Assembly (NCBI GenBank): GCA_947503135.1
Contig: CANNCQ010000026.1
Span: 1 to 36,623, forward strand
Length of the DNA: 36,623 bases
Direction of reading: 5' to 3'
From: an uncultured Aquimarina sp.
Lineage (GTDB): Bacteria > Bacteroidota > Bacteroidia > Flavobacteriales > Flavobacteriaceae
This document shows, piece after piece, positions 8,733 to 17,918 of this stretch. The position numbers and the translations under genes are program-made. Position 1 is the stretch's first letter. Every line of letters starts with the position of its first letter. The notes beneath the pieces are model-generated. The model made no database searches. It saw only the letters and a program-made list of their open reading frames with translations, and was not told the DNA's origin.

Positions 8733-10127
8733 ATGATCAAAAATATTTGTTGCATAGGTGCAGGTTATGTAGGCGGGCCAACAATGGCAGTCATAGCAAA
8801 TAAATGCCCACATATTAAAGTTAATGTTGTCGATTTAAATAAGCAACGTATTCTAGATTGGAATGATGAAGATCTAGATAAACTACCCATATATGAGCCT
8901 GGTTTGTCTACTATTGTAAGTAGAAACAGGAATAAAAACCTTTTCTTTTCAACTGATGTTGATAAAGCAATTCAAGAAGCAGATGCCATATTCATTTCTG
9001 TAAATACACCTACAAAAACTTATGGTGTTGGTAAAGGTATGGCTGCTGATTTAAAGTATATTGAATTGTGTGCAAGGCAAATAGCTAAAGTGGCTACCTC
9101 AGATAAAATTATAATTGAAAAATCGACGCTTCCTGTTCGTACAGCAGAGGCTATCAGTAATATATTAAAAAACACGGGTAACGGAGTTAATTTTCAAATT
9201 CTTTCCAATCCTGAGTTCCTTGCGGAAGGTACAGCTATAGATGATCTATTTAACCCAGATAGGGTGCTAATAGGAGGAGAAGATACAATTAAAGGAAGAG
9301 AAGCAATTAATAAGTTAACCGAAGTCTATGCAAACTGGTTGCCTAGAGAAAAAATATTACAAACCAACGTATGGTCTTCTGAATTGTCAAAATTAACTGC
9401 TAATGCATTTTTAGCGCAACGTGTGTCTTCAATAAATGCCATGTCTGAATTATGTGAACACACAGGTGCAGATATCAGTGAAGTTTCTAAAGCTATAGGT
9501 ACAGATTCGAGAATTGGATCAAAATTTTTAAAAGCTTCCGTTGGCTTCGGAGGGTCCTGCTTTCAAAAAGATATTTTGAATTTAGTGTACATTGCCAAAA
9601 GTTACGGTTTAGATGCTGTAGCTGATTATTGGGAGCAAGTGATTTTGATGAATGATCATCAAAAAAGAAGATTTGCATCTAATATCGTTAAAACATTATT
9701 CAATACAGTTTCGGGAAAAAAAATAGCGATTTTAGGTTGGGCCTTCAAAAAAGATACTAATGATACGAGAGAATCATCGGCCATATATGTTGCGGATGAA
9801 CTTTTAAATGAAAGGGCTGAGTTAAAAATTTATGATCCTAAGGTAAAAGAGTCGAAAATCTTGAATGATTTAAATTATTTAAACACTCGATCATCACAAG
9901 ATAATATCAATCTAATTACGACTCTAAATGATCCATACGAAACCTGCAAAGCTACCCATGCGGTTGCTGTATTAACAGAATGGGATGAGTTTAAAGCGTA
10001 TGATTGGAAAAAAATATATGATTCTATGTTAAAACCGGCTTTTATATTTGATGGGCGTTCTATTTTAAATGTACAAGTTCTTGAGAAGATTGGTTTTAAA
10101 GTTTATTCAATCGGAAAAGGGAATTAA
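8733..10127 (+). CDS. ugd: UDP-glucose 6-dehydrogenase
   Basis: 464 residues. It oxidises UDP-glucose to UDP-glucuronate with NAD+, supplying an acidic sugar for the polysaccharide. The N-terminal Rossmann motif is GAGYVGG (residues 8-14). The catalytic cysteine is Cys276 in [12 protein letters not shown]-terminal nucleotide-binding domain contains [16 protein letters not shown]. The wording of the motifs ([37 protein letters not shown]) and the Cys276 numbering are closer to the animal-type branch than to the short bacterial enzymes. It is the first gene of the locus, and its stop codon abuts the ATG of manC with no gap. Confidence 0.95.
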   Translation: MIKNICCIGAGYVGGPTMAVIANKCPHIKVNVVDLNKQRILDWNDEDLDKLPIYEPGLSTIVSRNRNKNLFFSTDVDKAIQEADAIFISVNTPTKTYGVGKGMAADLKYIELCARQIAKVATSDKIIIEKSTLPVRTAEAISNILKNTGNGVNFQILSNPEFLAEGTAIDDLFNPDRVLIGGEDTIKGREAINKLTEVYANWLPREKILQTNVWSSELSKLTANAFLAQRVSSINAMSELCEHTGADISEVSKAIGTDSRIGSKFLKASVGFGGSCFQKDILNLVYIAKSYGLDAVADYWEQVILMNDHQKRRFASNIVKTLFNTVSGKKIAILGWAFKKDTNDTRESSAIYVADELLNERAELKIYDPKVKESKILNDLNYLNTRSSQDNINLITTLNDPYETCKATHAVAVLTEWDEFKAYDWKKIYDSMLKPAFIFDGRSILNVQVLEKIGFKVYSIGKGN

Positions 10128-11126
10128 ATGGAATCTATAAAACATGTTATACTTACAGGAGGAGTGGGTAGTCGCCTTTGGCCTTTGTCTAGAAAAAGCT
10201 GTCCTAAACAGTATATAAAACTTTTTAACGGTAAATCACTGTTTGAGTTGACGTTGAAAAGAAACCTTAAAACCGCAGATAAAGTAATTGTAGTTGGCAA
10301 TGTGGATAATTACCACTTAAGTAATGAAATTGTTGAAAAACTAGAGGTGTCACCTACTAACATTATAGAGTCAACACCAAGGAATACTGCAGCCGCTATT
10401 GCATTTGCCGCATTTGCTGCTAGTGAAAATGATATATTAATTGTAACTCCTTCAGACCATATAATTCAAAAAGAAGAGTTGTATGAAGAAGCGATTAAAA
10501 AAGCAATCGTATTGGCTAAAAAGGGCAATATTGTTACTTTTGGAATTATGCCGTTAAAACCAGAAACGGGATATGGGTATATCGAGTATAAAAATAATGA
10601 TGTATTATCTTTCAGGGAGAAACCCAATAAGGAAACTGCTGAAGAGTTTATAGAAAAAGGAAATTTTCTGTGGAATAGCGGTATGTTTTGTTTTCATGCC
10701 ACTGTTTTTTTAGAAGAACTTAAAAAATATGAACCCCAGGTCTATAAAACAGCTAAGTTGGCTTGGGATAATTCAACTGAAGGGCAGTTAAATTTAGAAG
10801 ATTCAAAAAAAATACCTTCTATTAGCATTGATTATGCAGTAATGGAGCGTAGTAAAAAAATTAAGGTTGTTCAGGGATTATTTGAGTGGTCAGATTTAGG
10901 ATCTTTTGAGGCAGTTTATGATTACTTAAAGTCAAATGGGCATGATGTGGATGAAAATGGAAATATGGTTATAGGTACAGGTAAGTACACTTCTTTTTTA
11001 GGAATAAAGAATAGTATTTTTATTAGTACAGAAGATGCCAATTTGATACTACAAAAAGAAAAAGCGCAAGACGTTAAAAAAATATACAATGCTTTGAATA
11101 AAGTAAATTCGAGATTAATAGATTGA
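10128..11126 (+). CDS. manC: Mannose-1-phosphate guanylyltransferase
   Basis: 332 residues. It forms GDP-mannose from mannose-1-phosphate and GTP. The nucleotidyltransferase signature is at the start (LTGGVGSRLWPLSRKSCPKQ, residues ~9-28). The acceptor motifs follow: TPSDHII, GYGYIEY, FREKPN, FLWNSGMF, SIDYAVMERS and FEWSDLGS. It lacks the C-terminal phosphomannose isomerase domain of long bifunctional enzymes (about 480 residues), so mannose-6-P isomerase and phosphomannomutase must be supplied from elsewhere. It begins directly after ugd. Its product suggests mannose, or a GDP-mannose-derived sugar, in the repeat unit. Confidence 0.93.
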   Translation: MESIKHVILTGGVGSRLWPLSRKSCPKQYIKLFNGKSLFELTLKRNLKTADKVIVVGNVDNYHLSNEIVEKLEVSPTNIIESTPRNTAAAIAFAAFAASENDILIVTPSDHIIQKEELYEEAIKKAIVLAKKGNIVTFGIMPLKPETGYGYIEYKNNDVLSFREKPNKETAEEFIEKGNFLWNSGMFCFHATVFLEELKKYEPQVYKTAKLAWDNSTEGQLNLEDSKKIPSISIDYAVMERSKKIKVVQGLFEWSDLGSFEAVYDYLKSNGHDVDENGNMVIGTGKYTSFLGIKNSIFISTEDANLILQKEKAQDVKKIYNALNKVNSRLID

Positions 11127-11150
11127 TTTTATTATAAATATATAGTTTTT

Positions 11151-12548
11151 ATGGATAATAAAAGCAAATCCTTAATAAAGAGTACAATTATATACTCTAT
11201 AGGAAACTTTGGGTCAAAAGTTTTAAGTTTTGGGCTTATACCTCTTTACAGCTATTATTTAACGAAAGAAGAATTTGGCTATTATGATTTAGTCGTTTCT
11301 ACAATTGTTTTACTTGTTCCTCTCATTACATTACAACTTTCAGATAGTATTTTTCGTTGGCTATTAGATAATAAAGATGATATTAAAATTCAAAAAACAA
11401 TAGCCACGAGTGCTTTTACTTTCGTACTCTTTAATTCTTTGTTAGCATTTTTAATTTTGATAGGAGTTTCTTTTTTCGCTGATATCGAATTTTTGTTAAC
11501 TATTTTAGTATTGCTAATTACCACTATATTTTATGGAATGATACAGCAATTTACTAGGGGACTATCTTATTCTAAATTTTATGCAATTAGTGGTGTAATG
11601 CTAACTTTTTCGCTGTTAACATGCAACCTATTATTTCTGTTTTTTTTTAAACTTAAAATAGAGGCTTTATTTATTTCATCTATATTATCTAATATAATTT
11701 CTATTTCTTTTTTAGCCTATAAAACAAATTTTTTTAAATTTTTAAACTTTGATTATTTAAAACTTAAAACGTTAAAGGAAATGCTTTATTATTCTTTACC
11801 ATTAGTTCCGAACACGCTTAGTTGGTGGCTTATAATGTCAGCGAATAAATATATTATAGTACTAAATTTAGGTGAAGAATCTTTAGGACTATTTAGTTTG
11901 GCTAATAGATTTCCAGCCTTGTTGGTAATGGTAAGCTCAATTTTTTTATTGGCTTGGCAAGAGAGTGCAATTACAGTATTTAATGATCAAGATAAAGACA
12001 AGTTTTTTTCTAAAATATTTAATAAGTTATTTCGTGCACAATTTTCGTTGGTCATTCTTTTAATTTTAACTTCAGAATTTTTAGTCAAGTATATAATTTC
12101 AAGTTCTTTTTATGAATCCTGGAAATATTTACCGTTACTTTATTTGGGTGCCGTTTTTTCATCTTTTTCAGCGTTTTATGGTTCAATCTATATCGGTGCA
12201 AAGGACACAAAAGGAGCTTTGTATACTTCTGTTATAGGAGGTATTACTAATGTTGTTTTATCTTTTGTTTTTGTGAGATATATTGGATTATTTGGTGTAT
12301 GTGTTGCAAATTGTTTAAGTTTTGTTGTTTTATTTGTGTTAAGATTTTTCAATACAAAAAAATATGCAAATATTAATTTACATATTTCAAAAGTTTTAAC
12401 AGCTGTTTTTTCGGTATTGTTTTCATTAGCAGTTGTTTATATAAATAAACTACAATTAAGTATAACAATTATAATCGTTACATCAATTCTTATATTTTAC
12501 ATTAATAGAAAGGATTTATTAACACTTCTTAAACAAATAAAAAGATGA
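11151..12548 (+). CDS. Wzx-like lipid-linked oligosaccharide flippase
   Basis: 465 residues, almost wholly hydrophobic, with about 12-14 predicted transmembrane helices. The N-terminal GNFGSKVLSFGLIPLYSYYLTKEEFGYYDLV block is the usual start of the polysaccharide-biosynthesis (MOP/Wzx) family. The later NTLSWWLIMSANKYIIVLNLG segment is also typical. It would flip the completed undecaprenyl-linked repeat unit across the inner membrane. The stop overlaps the next start by 4 nt (ATGA), so the two are translationally coupled. Assignment is by family pattern and position in the locus; substrate cannot be predicted. Confidence 0.88.
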   Translation: MDNKSKSLIKSTIIYSIGNFGSKVLSFGLIPLYSYYLTKEEFGYYDLVVSTIVLLVPLITLQLSDSIFRWLLDNKDDIKIQKTIATSAFTFVLFNSLLAFLILIGVSFFADIEFLLTILVLLITTIFYGMIQQFTRGLSYSKFYAISGVMLTFSLLTCNLLFLFFFKLKIEALFISSILSNIISISFLAYKTNFFKFLNFDYLKLKTLKEMLYYSLPLVPNTLSWWLIMSANKYIIVLNLGEESLGLFSLANRFPALLVMVSSIFLLAWQESAITVFNDQDKDKFFSKIFNKLFRAQFSLVILLILTSEFLVKYIISSSFYESWKYLPLLYLGAVFSSFSAFYGSIYIGAKDTKGALYTSVIGGITNVVLSFVFVRYIGLFGVCVANCLSFVVLFVLRFFNTKKYANINLHISKVLTAVFSVLFSLAVVYINKLQLSITIIIVTSILIFYINRKDLLTLLKQIKR

Positions 12549-13543
12549 TTTCTGATAATCTACTAAAGATAAAGCAGCTTGGTGATCTAATAACAGAAAA
12601 ATTAACTCCATTAATTGATAAAGATTATGTGTTACTAGATGTTCCCAATCATAGGAATACTGGTGATAATCTTATATGGGAGGGTGAGTTAGAATTTTTA
12701 AAATCGCTACCATATAATAAGTTATATGGTGCTAATCACTCCTGCTACGATAGAAATAAGGTACCCTCTGATTCTATAATATTATTACATGGAGGAGGTA
12801 ATTTTGGAGATTTGTATAGATCGTCTCAAAATCTAAAATTACAAGTAGTTGAGGAGTTTAAAAATCAAAGAATTATCATTTTTCCACAAACAGTGTTTTA
12901 TAAGAATGAAGATAATTTTAAAAACGATATGAAATTTTTTAGCTCTCATAAAGACTTGTACTTGTGCGTTAGGGATACGGTTTCGTATGAAATGTTAAGG
13001 CCTTATTTCAAAGATACTAATCTTCTTTTATTACCAGATATGGCTTTTTGTTTGAATTTGTATAATGAAATACATAAGAGAGTTAATGATAGAATACTTT
13101 ATTTAAAGAGAACTGATGCTGAGTTAAATAATGATGATCAAATTAATACCTTATTATTAAAATATAAAGGTAAAAAAATAGATGTTTCTGATTGGACTTC
13201 TTACAGTAACAATAAATTTATAAACAGGTTTATTTTATATAAAGATGAATTTTTTGTTAGATTAAGTCGTTTTTTATTAAAAATTAAAGCTCTAGCATGG
13301 TTGGCAGATAGTGAGTTTGGAATGAACTCAAAACTTAGTAGAAAAAAACATATAAATAACGGAATACAGTTTATCAATAGATATGATACAGTAATTACTA
13401 CAAGATTACATGGGTTAATACTTTCATTATTATTGGATAAGGAGATTGTGCTTTTAGATAATTCTTATGGGAAAAATTCTAATTATTACAAGACGTGGTT
13501 AACGGGTTTTGACAATATAACTTTATTAAAAAAGAATGTCTAG
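12545..13543 (+). CDS. Polysaccharide pyruvyltransferase family protein
   Basis: 332 residues with no membrane segments. Family features are HRNTGDNLIWEGELEFL near residue 36, the glycine-rich ILLHGGGNFGDLY near 80, IIFPQTVFY near 116, LLLPDMAFCL near 165, and a C-terminal TTRLHGLILSLLL block near 283. This matches the PS_pyruv_trans family (CsaB/ExoV type), which adds a ketal pyruvate from phosphoenolpyruvate to a sugar. Pyruvylation would add negative charge to the polymer. Some relatives act as polysaccharide transferases without proven pyruvyl activity, so the donor is inferred. It overlaps its neighbours by 4 and 8 nt. Confidence 0.87.
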   Translation: MISDNLLKIKQLGDLITEKLTPLIDKDYVLLDVPNHRNTGDNLIWEGELEFLKSLPYNKLYGANHSCYDRNKVPSDSIILLHGGGNFGDLYRSSQNLKLQVVEEFKNQRIIIFPQTVFYKNEDNFKNDMKFFSSHKDLYLCVRDTVSYEMLRPYFKDTNLLLLPDMAFCLNLYNEIHKRVNDRILYLKRTDAELNNDDQINTLLLKYKGKKIDVSDWTSYSNNKFINRFILYKDEFFVRLSRFLLKIKALAWLADSEFGMNSKLSRKKHINNGIQFINRYDTVITTRLHGLILSLLLDKEIVLLDNSYGKNSNYYKTWLTGFDNITLLKKNV

Positions 13544-14531
13544 TACTTTACCTTTTGTTTCTGTACTTATACCGTGTTATAACGCAGAGTCTTACATTGA
13601 AAGTTCAATTAGGTCTGTAATGAATCAGACTTATAAAAATATTGAAATTGTAGTTATTAATGATGGCTCAACCGACAAGACTAAAGAGGTTTTATTAAAA
13701 TTATCAAAAGAAGATATTAGAATCGAATACTATGAAAATGAATGTAATTTAAGATTAGTAAAAACTTTAAATAAAGGCTTAAATTTATGTACAGGTGAAT
13801 TTATTGCTAGAATGGACGCAGATGATATTTGTTTTCCAAATCGTTTAGAAAAACAAGTATCTTTTTTACAGACTAATAAGGACGTTGCTATTTTAGGCTC
13901 CGCTATCGAAATTTTTGGTGAAAACGTAAAAAACATTATTATCAAACAACCTCAATTAGATTCAACAATTAAGTCTAAAATGTTTGTTGCGAGTCCATTT
14001 CATCACCCTACTGTTATGTTTAATATGAGAGTGTTAAAAAAAGAGCATCTTTTTTATGATGAAAACTATTTTAGAATTGAAGATTATGAACTTTGGATAA
14101 GACTACAAGGATTGAATTACAAATTTGCTAATTTAAAAGAGCCTCTCTTAAAATATAGAATTTTAAGTAATAGCGAATCAAAGTTACTCCAAAAAAACGT
14201 AGATGTTAAAAATAATTTATTATTTGATATTTTAAATAATTTATTTTTCATTAAAAATATTGATATAAATAAAGCTCTTTTAGAGAAATATGTATTATTA
14301 CTTAATAGAGCTAATTTTAGTAAAATTAGTGTGAGTGGTGTTTTTAAGGTTTTTGATTATTTAGAATATATATATATTGATAAAGATTTTCAAAAACATT
14401 TTTATCAAAGATGGTTAGCCTTTTTTGTTTATTCAGTAAAAACATTAAAAATTAAGTCTATAACATGTATGCTCTTTAGTAAAAGAACATACAAGAGTAT
14501 TTATTATTTTTTAAAAACAAAATATGATTAA
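13536..14531 (+). CDS. Glycosyltransferase family 2
   Basis: 331 residues. The GT-A fold begins at once (FVSVLIPCYNAESYIESSI), followed by NQTYKNIEIVVINDGSTDKT and the metal-binding DxD in IARMDADDICFPNRLEKQ. The segment FHHPTVMFNMRVLKK and EDYELWIRL are usual for capsule GT2 enzymes. It transfers a sugar, normally with inversion, to the lipid-linked intermediate on the cytosolic face. Donor and linkage cannot be read from the sequence. The C-terminal ~110 residues are lysine- and aromatic-rich and may contact the membrane. It overlaps both neighbours by 8 nt. Confidence 0.9.
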   Translation: MSSTLPFVSVLIPCYNAESYIESSIRSVMNQTYKNIEIVVINDGSTDKTKEVLLKLSKEDIRIEYYENECNLRLVKTLNKGLNLCTGEFIARMDADDICFPNRLEKQVSFLQTNKDVAILGSAIEIFGENVKNIIIKQPQLDSTIKSKMFVASPFHHPTVMFNMRVLKKEHLFYDENYFRIEDYELWIRLQGLNYKFANLKEPLLKYRILSNSESKLLQKNVDVKNNLLFDILNNLFFIKNIDINKALLEKYVLLLNRANFSKISVSGVFKVFDYLEYIYIDKDFQKHFYQRWLAFFVYSVKTLKIKSITCMLFSKRTYKSIYYFLKTKYD

Positions 14532-15771
14532 AATTTTTATTTATTTAATATCATTTTTAATTGTATTTAATTTTCCGCTTCCTTTTGTTTATAATTCGGC
14601 ATTATTAGGGGTGTTGTTATCGTTGCCTTTTTATGGCACTAAAAAAAATATTGATGGACTAATTAAAATTATAAGATCAAAACAATTTAAGGCTATAGCA
14701 TATTCATATATATTTATTTCAATTTATGCTGCTGTATGGACCATATCACACAACGCTAATGATTTTAGTATTATCAAAGGCTACTTACTGGTATTATTTT
14801 TAATTGTATCTTTTATTTTAATTTATCCATTAGTAATTAATTATACTGGCGATAATTGGAATACTCAGGCTCATAAAATAATAAATTTATTATTAATATT
14901 ATTTTTAGTTCAATCAGTTATTCAAATATTAGCATTTGTATTTCCATCTTTTGCTGAAATAATTAGGTCTTTTCATAAAATAGAATTTATTACTGATGAT
15001 AGAAACAGATTTATTAAATTTAGGGCATTGGCATTAACAGGTAACCCCTTTTTTTCATTGGCATCGGGTTATTGTCTGATTTTTGTTTTTTTCTTTTACC
15101 TCCTTTCAATAAAAAAGATAACTTTCTCATTAATTAAGTTTATTCTATTATTGATAGGCTCTTTTTTTTCAGGAAGAACTGCTTTTATAGGTGTTTTAAT
15201 AGGTGGTTTACTATATTTATTTAATTCAGATAAATCTGTTTTTAGGCAAAGTATTAACTTATTAAAGTTGATTTTTATTTTAATTATTTTTTTGATATTT
15301 CTATATGATTTTTTGCCCTCAGGTATAAAAAATATTGTAGATTCAACTTTTTTACCATGGTTGTTTGAGTTTTATTATTCCTATAAAAATGAGGGGACTT
15401 TGACAACAACATCCAGTAATCACTTGATAGATAGGATGTATTACTTACCTACATTAGAAACATTTTTTTTAGGAGACGGTAGGTATTCTAACGCAGATGG
15501 TAGTTATTATGGGTATACGGACGCTGGTTATATGAGAAATATTTTGTTTTATGGTATTTTGGGTTTTTTAATTATTTTATTTTTACAATTCAAAGCAGCT
15601 TTCACTTTATTTAAGTTTAGGAATACTCCAAAATTCTTCTTTATAATAACTATTTTTACCATGTTAATTTTACATATAAAAGGAGATGTATTAATGCATA
15701 GCCCTATGGCTTCTTTGCTTTTTAGTGCTATTATTTTAACCAGTTTTAGTGAAAACCAAAAATTATTATAA
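14524..15771 (+). CDS. Probable O-antigen/capsule polymerase (Wzy-like)
   Basis: 415 residues with about 10-11 hydrophobic helices. Wzy proteins share little sequence. The assignment rests on topology, the block FFSGRTAFIGVLIGGLLYL (about residue 215), and a long loop after it (about residues 265-335) that should be periplasmic and contains YSYKNEGTLTTTSSNH. In Wzy such loops, with arginines, handle the polymer. It would join repeat units at the periplasmic face. It sits between two glycosyltransferases and overlaps both. A second multi-pass protein at 19057-20205 competes for the role. Confidence 0.7.
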   Translation: MIKIFIYLISFLIVFNFPLPFVYNSALLGVLLSLPFYGTKKNIDGLIKIIRSKQFKAIAYSYIFISIYAAVWTISHNANDFSIIKGYLLVLFLIVSFILIYPLVINYTGDNWNTQAHKIINLLLILFLVQSVIQILAFVFPSFAEIIRSFHKIEFITDDRNRFIKFRALALTGNPFFSLASGYCLIFVFFFYLLSIKKITFSLIKFILLLIGSFFSGRTAFIGVLIGGLLYLFNSDKSVFRQSINLLKLIFILIIFLIFLYDFLPSGIKNIVDSTFLPWLFEFYYSYKNEGTLTTTSSNHLIDRMYYLPTLETFFLGDGRYSNADGSYYGYTDAGYMRNILFYGILGFLIILFLQFKAAFTLFKFRNTPKFFFIITIFTMLILHIKGDVLMHSPMASLLFSAIILTSFSENQKLL

Positions 15772-17024
15772 TGATTTTTTTACATGTAGGCGAAAGTATC
15801 TCAGGGGGAGGAGCAGGTACAGTTCTTAGAGAAACGGTTGAAATATTAAAAAAAAATGATACGATAAACACTCATAAAGTATTAGTAAGAAAGTCTAATT
15901 TTTATGAAAATAAAATTGATTATACATTTTCAAAACCACCAACTTCAAAATTCAAATTTGTAGACCAGATTTTCTCGATTAAAAATTTTGTAGCGATTAA
16001 TAAAGTATTACAATCACTTCAACCTGACGTAATACATATTCAAAGTCTTGGCAATTTGTCTCCATCTATTTTTCTTGCTCTTAAAAAGTATAAAAATAAA
16101 AATAGGGTAACAATATTTCAAACAGTCCATACTTTTGAGTATTTATGTTCACATAGTGCTGGGTATGATTATTTAAAACAAAAAAAGTGTACAGACTGCG
16201 CAACAAATTTATATAAATTTAAAATTTTTGCAAGAAGGTGTAGTAGATTAGGCTTTATTCATTCATACGCTAAAGGCTTAACTTCTTTTTTGTATTCTAA
16301 TTTTGTTAAAAATAATTTGATAGATCAAATCATCACCCCATCGAATTTTCTCAGAAAAAAAATGCTTTTGCACCCTGAAATAAAATCAATTGAAGTTTTG
16401 TACAACCCTGTAAAATCAAATAACCAAATAAAGCTTAATAATAATACTAAATTACATAATAAATTTAGATTTGTTTTTTTTGGAAGGCTCTCAGAAGAAA
16501 AAAATATTGAATGTATTATCGAAGCTTTTAGTATAGCTGTTAAAGAGAATCCATTTTTTGAATTAGTAATAATAGGTAGCGGTCCTCAAGAGAACAAATT
16601 AAGAAAATTAACTGATAAACTAGCTCTTACAGAAAAGATTATTTTTAAAGGGTTTTTAGAAAAGAAAGCACTAACAAGGGAACTTTTGAATTGTAATGTT
16701 TCGATTTTATCATCTAAATGCTATGAAACCGCTTCGATGGTTGTTTTGGAATCTATCCAGTACAACTTATTACCAATAGTCTGTGACCATGGAGGCATGA
16801 AAGAGATGGTTGAATCTGTTGGTGTAGGGCTTAAGTTCATGGATGGTGATATTTATGAATTATCAAAAAAAATGAAAGAATCATACATAAATAATAAAAA
16901 AACAAAAAGTGAACTGTTTGAAATTAGAGATAAAGTTTTGTTTGATTATGGTGATTTATCCTACTTTATAAATTTAAACAAAATTTATAATAAGAGATTA
17001 TTTGGTGCAGACCAATTAAGTTAA
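15771..17024 (+). CDS. Glycosyltransferase family 4
   Basis: 417 residues, GT-B fold. The N-terminus has the glycine-rich acceptor loop SISGGGAGTVLRET. The central hinge leads to FVFFGRLSEEKNIECIIEA (about residue 235). The nucleotide-sugar site follows: VIIGSGPQENKL, then the E-x7-E motif in ETASMVVLESIQY. It retains anomeric configuration in known relatives. An unusual cysteine-containing stretch (C in HTFEYLCSHSAGY, then KKCTDCA and RRCSRLG, residues ~122-162) resembles a short insert seen in some family-4 enzymes. It shares one base with the preceding stop. Confidence 0.9.
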   Translation: MIFLHVGESISGGGAGTVLRETVEILKKNDTINTHKVLVRKSNFYENKIDYTFSKPPTSKFKFVDQIFSIKNFVAINKVLQSLQPDVIHIQSLGNLSPSIFLALKKYKNKNRVTIFQTVHTFEYLCSHSAGYDYLKQKKCTDCATNLYKFKIFARRCSRLGFIHSYAKGLTSFLYSNFVKNNLIDQIITPSNFLRKKMLLHPEIKSIEVLYNPVKSNNQIKLNNNTKLHNKFRFVFFGRLSEEKNIECIIEAFSIAVKENPFFELVIIGSGPQENKLRKLTDKLALTEKIIFKGFLEKKALTRELLNCNVSILSSKCYETASMVVLESIQYNLLPIVCDHGGMKEMVESVGVGLKFMDGDIYELSKKMKESYINNKKTKSELFEIRDKVLFDYGDLSYFINLNKIYNKRLFGADQLS

Positions 17025-17048
17025 GAATAGTGTAAAAGATTAATTTTT

Positions 17049-17801
17049 ATGATTGACCTTGTTAGTGTTATAATGCCATCATATAATTCTGAATTTTTTT
17101 TAAAGGAATCTATTGAGAGCGTTGTAAATCAGACCCATTCAAATTGGGAAATGATTATCGTTGATGATTGTTCAAAAGATAAAAGCGTTGATATTGTTAA
17201 AGAGTTTATTAAAAAAGATTCTAGAATACAATTAATTGTAAATTCAGTTAATGAAGGGGCCGCGGTTTCGAGAAATAAAGCCATTAAACAGGCAAAAGGT
17301 GATTACGTAGCTTTTTTAGATTCTGATGATTTATGGTTAGAAACAAAATTGTCTGATCAATTAGATTTTATGGTTAATAATAATTATAGTTTTACTTATA
17401 CGTACTATGATCAAATAGATGAACTTAACCTTTTTCTAAAGAGCGTGAATAAAATGCCCATCAAAGTGAATTACTTGGATACAATAAAGCATAACAAAAT
17501 AGGTTGTTTGACGGTTATTTTTAAAAAAGATGCATTCAATGATTATTTTATGCCTCAGATTAGAAAGAGACAAGATTTTGGACTTTGGCTAAAATTACTT
17601 AAGCAAAGTGAATATGCTTATTGTTTACCAAAAACACTTGCAAAATACAGGATTAGAGAGAATTCAATTAGTAGAAATAAACTATCATTAATTAAATTTC
17701 ATTGGGAACTATATAGGAATATAGAAAACCATTCTATTGTTAAATCAATATATTACATAAGTTATTTAATTTTATCAAAGCTTTATGAAAAGCTTCAGTA
17801 A
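17049..17801 (+). CDS. Glycosyltransferase family 2 (short)
   Basis: 250 residues. Typical GT2 start (LVSVIMPSYNSEFFLKESI), NQTHSNWEMIIVDDCSKDKS, and acceptor motif GDYVAFLDSDDLWLETKL carrying the DSDD metal site. KRQDFGLWLKLLK follows near residue 175. The family signature FFLKESIESVVNQT and the C-terminal KYRIRENSISRNKLS resemble the WaaE/KdtX- and capsule-type GT2 transferases. It is cytosolic and adds one sugar to the repeat unit. It is the last gene of the tightly packed block. A 117-bp gap with a possible weak terminator follows. Confidence 0.9.
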   Translation: MIDLVSVIMPSYNSEFFLKESIESVVNQTHSNWEMIIVDDCSKDKSVDIVKEFIKKDSRIQLIVNSVNEGAAVSRNKAIKQAKGDYVAFLDSDDLWLETKLSDQLDFMVNNNYSFTYTYYDQIDELNLFLKSVNKMPIKVNYLDTIKHNKIGCLTVIFKKDAFNDYFMPQIRKRQDFGLWLKLLKQSEYAYCLPKTLAKYRIRENSISRNKLSLIKFHWELYRNIENHSIVKSIYYISYLILSKLYEKLQ

Positions 17802-17824
17802 ACTGTGATTGTTGACAGTTTTTA
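17800..17824 (+). terminator. Weak hairpin after the GT2 gene
   Basis: AAACTGT (17800-17806) and ACAGTTT (17815-17821) are perfect 7-bp arms with an 8-nt loop, followed by a short T-rich run. It begins inside the stop codon of the 17049-17801 gene. The stem is AT-rich, so at most it attenuates. The remaining gap to 17918 holds no ORF. Confidence 0.35.
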
Positions 17825-17918
17825 GATTAGAATTACAGATAAGTTTAATTTGAGTTTGTAAATAGAATAGATGAATTTTTTTATTCAGAATAAATAAGTT
17901 TTGTATTATTAGTTATAG

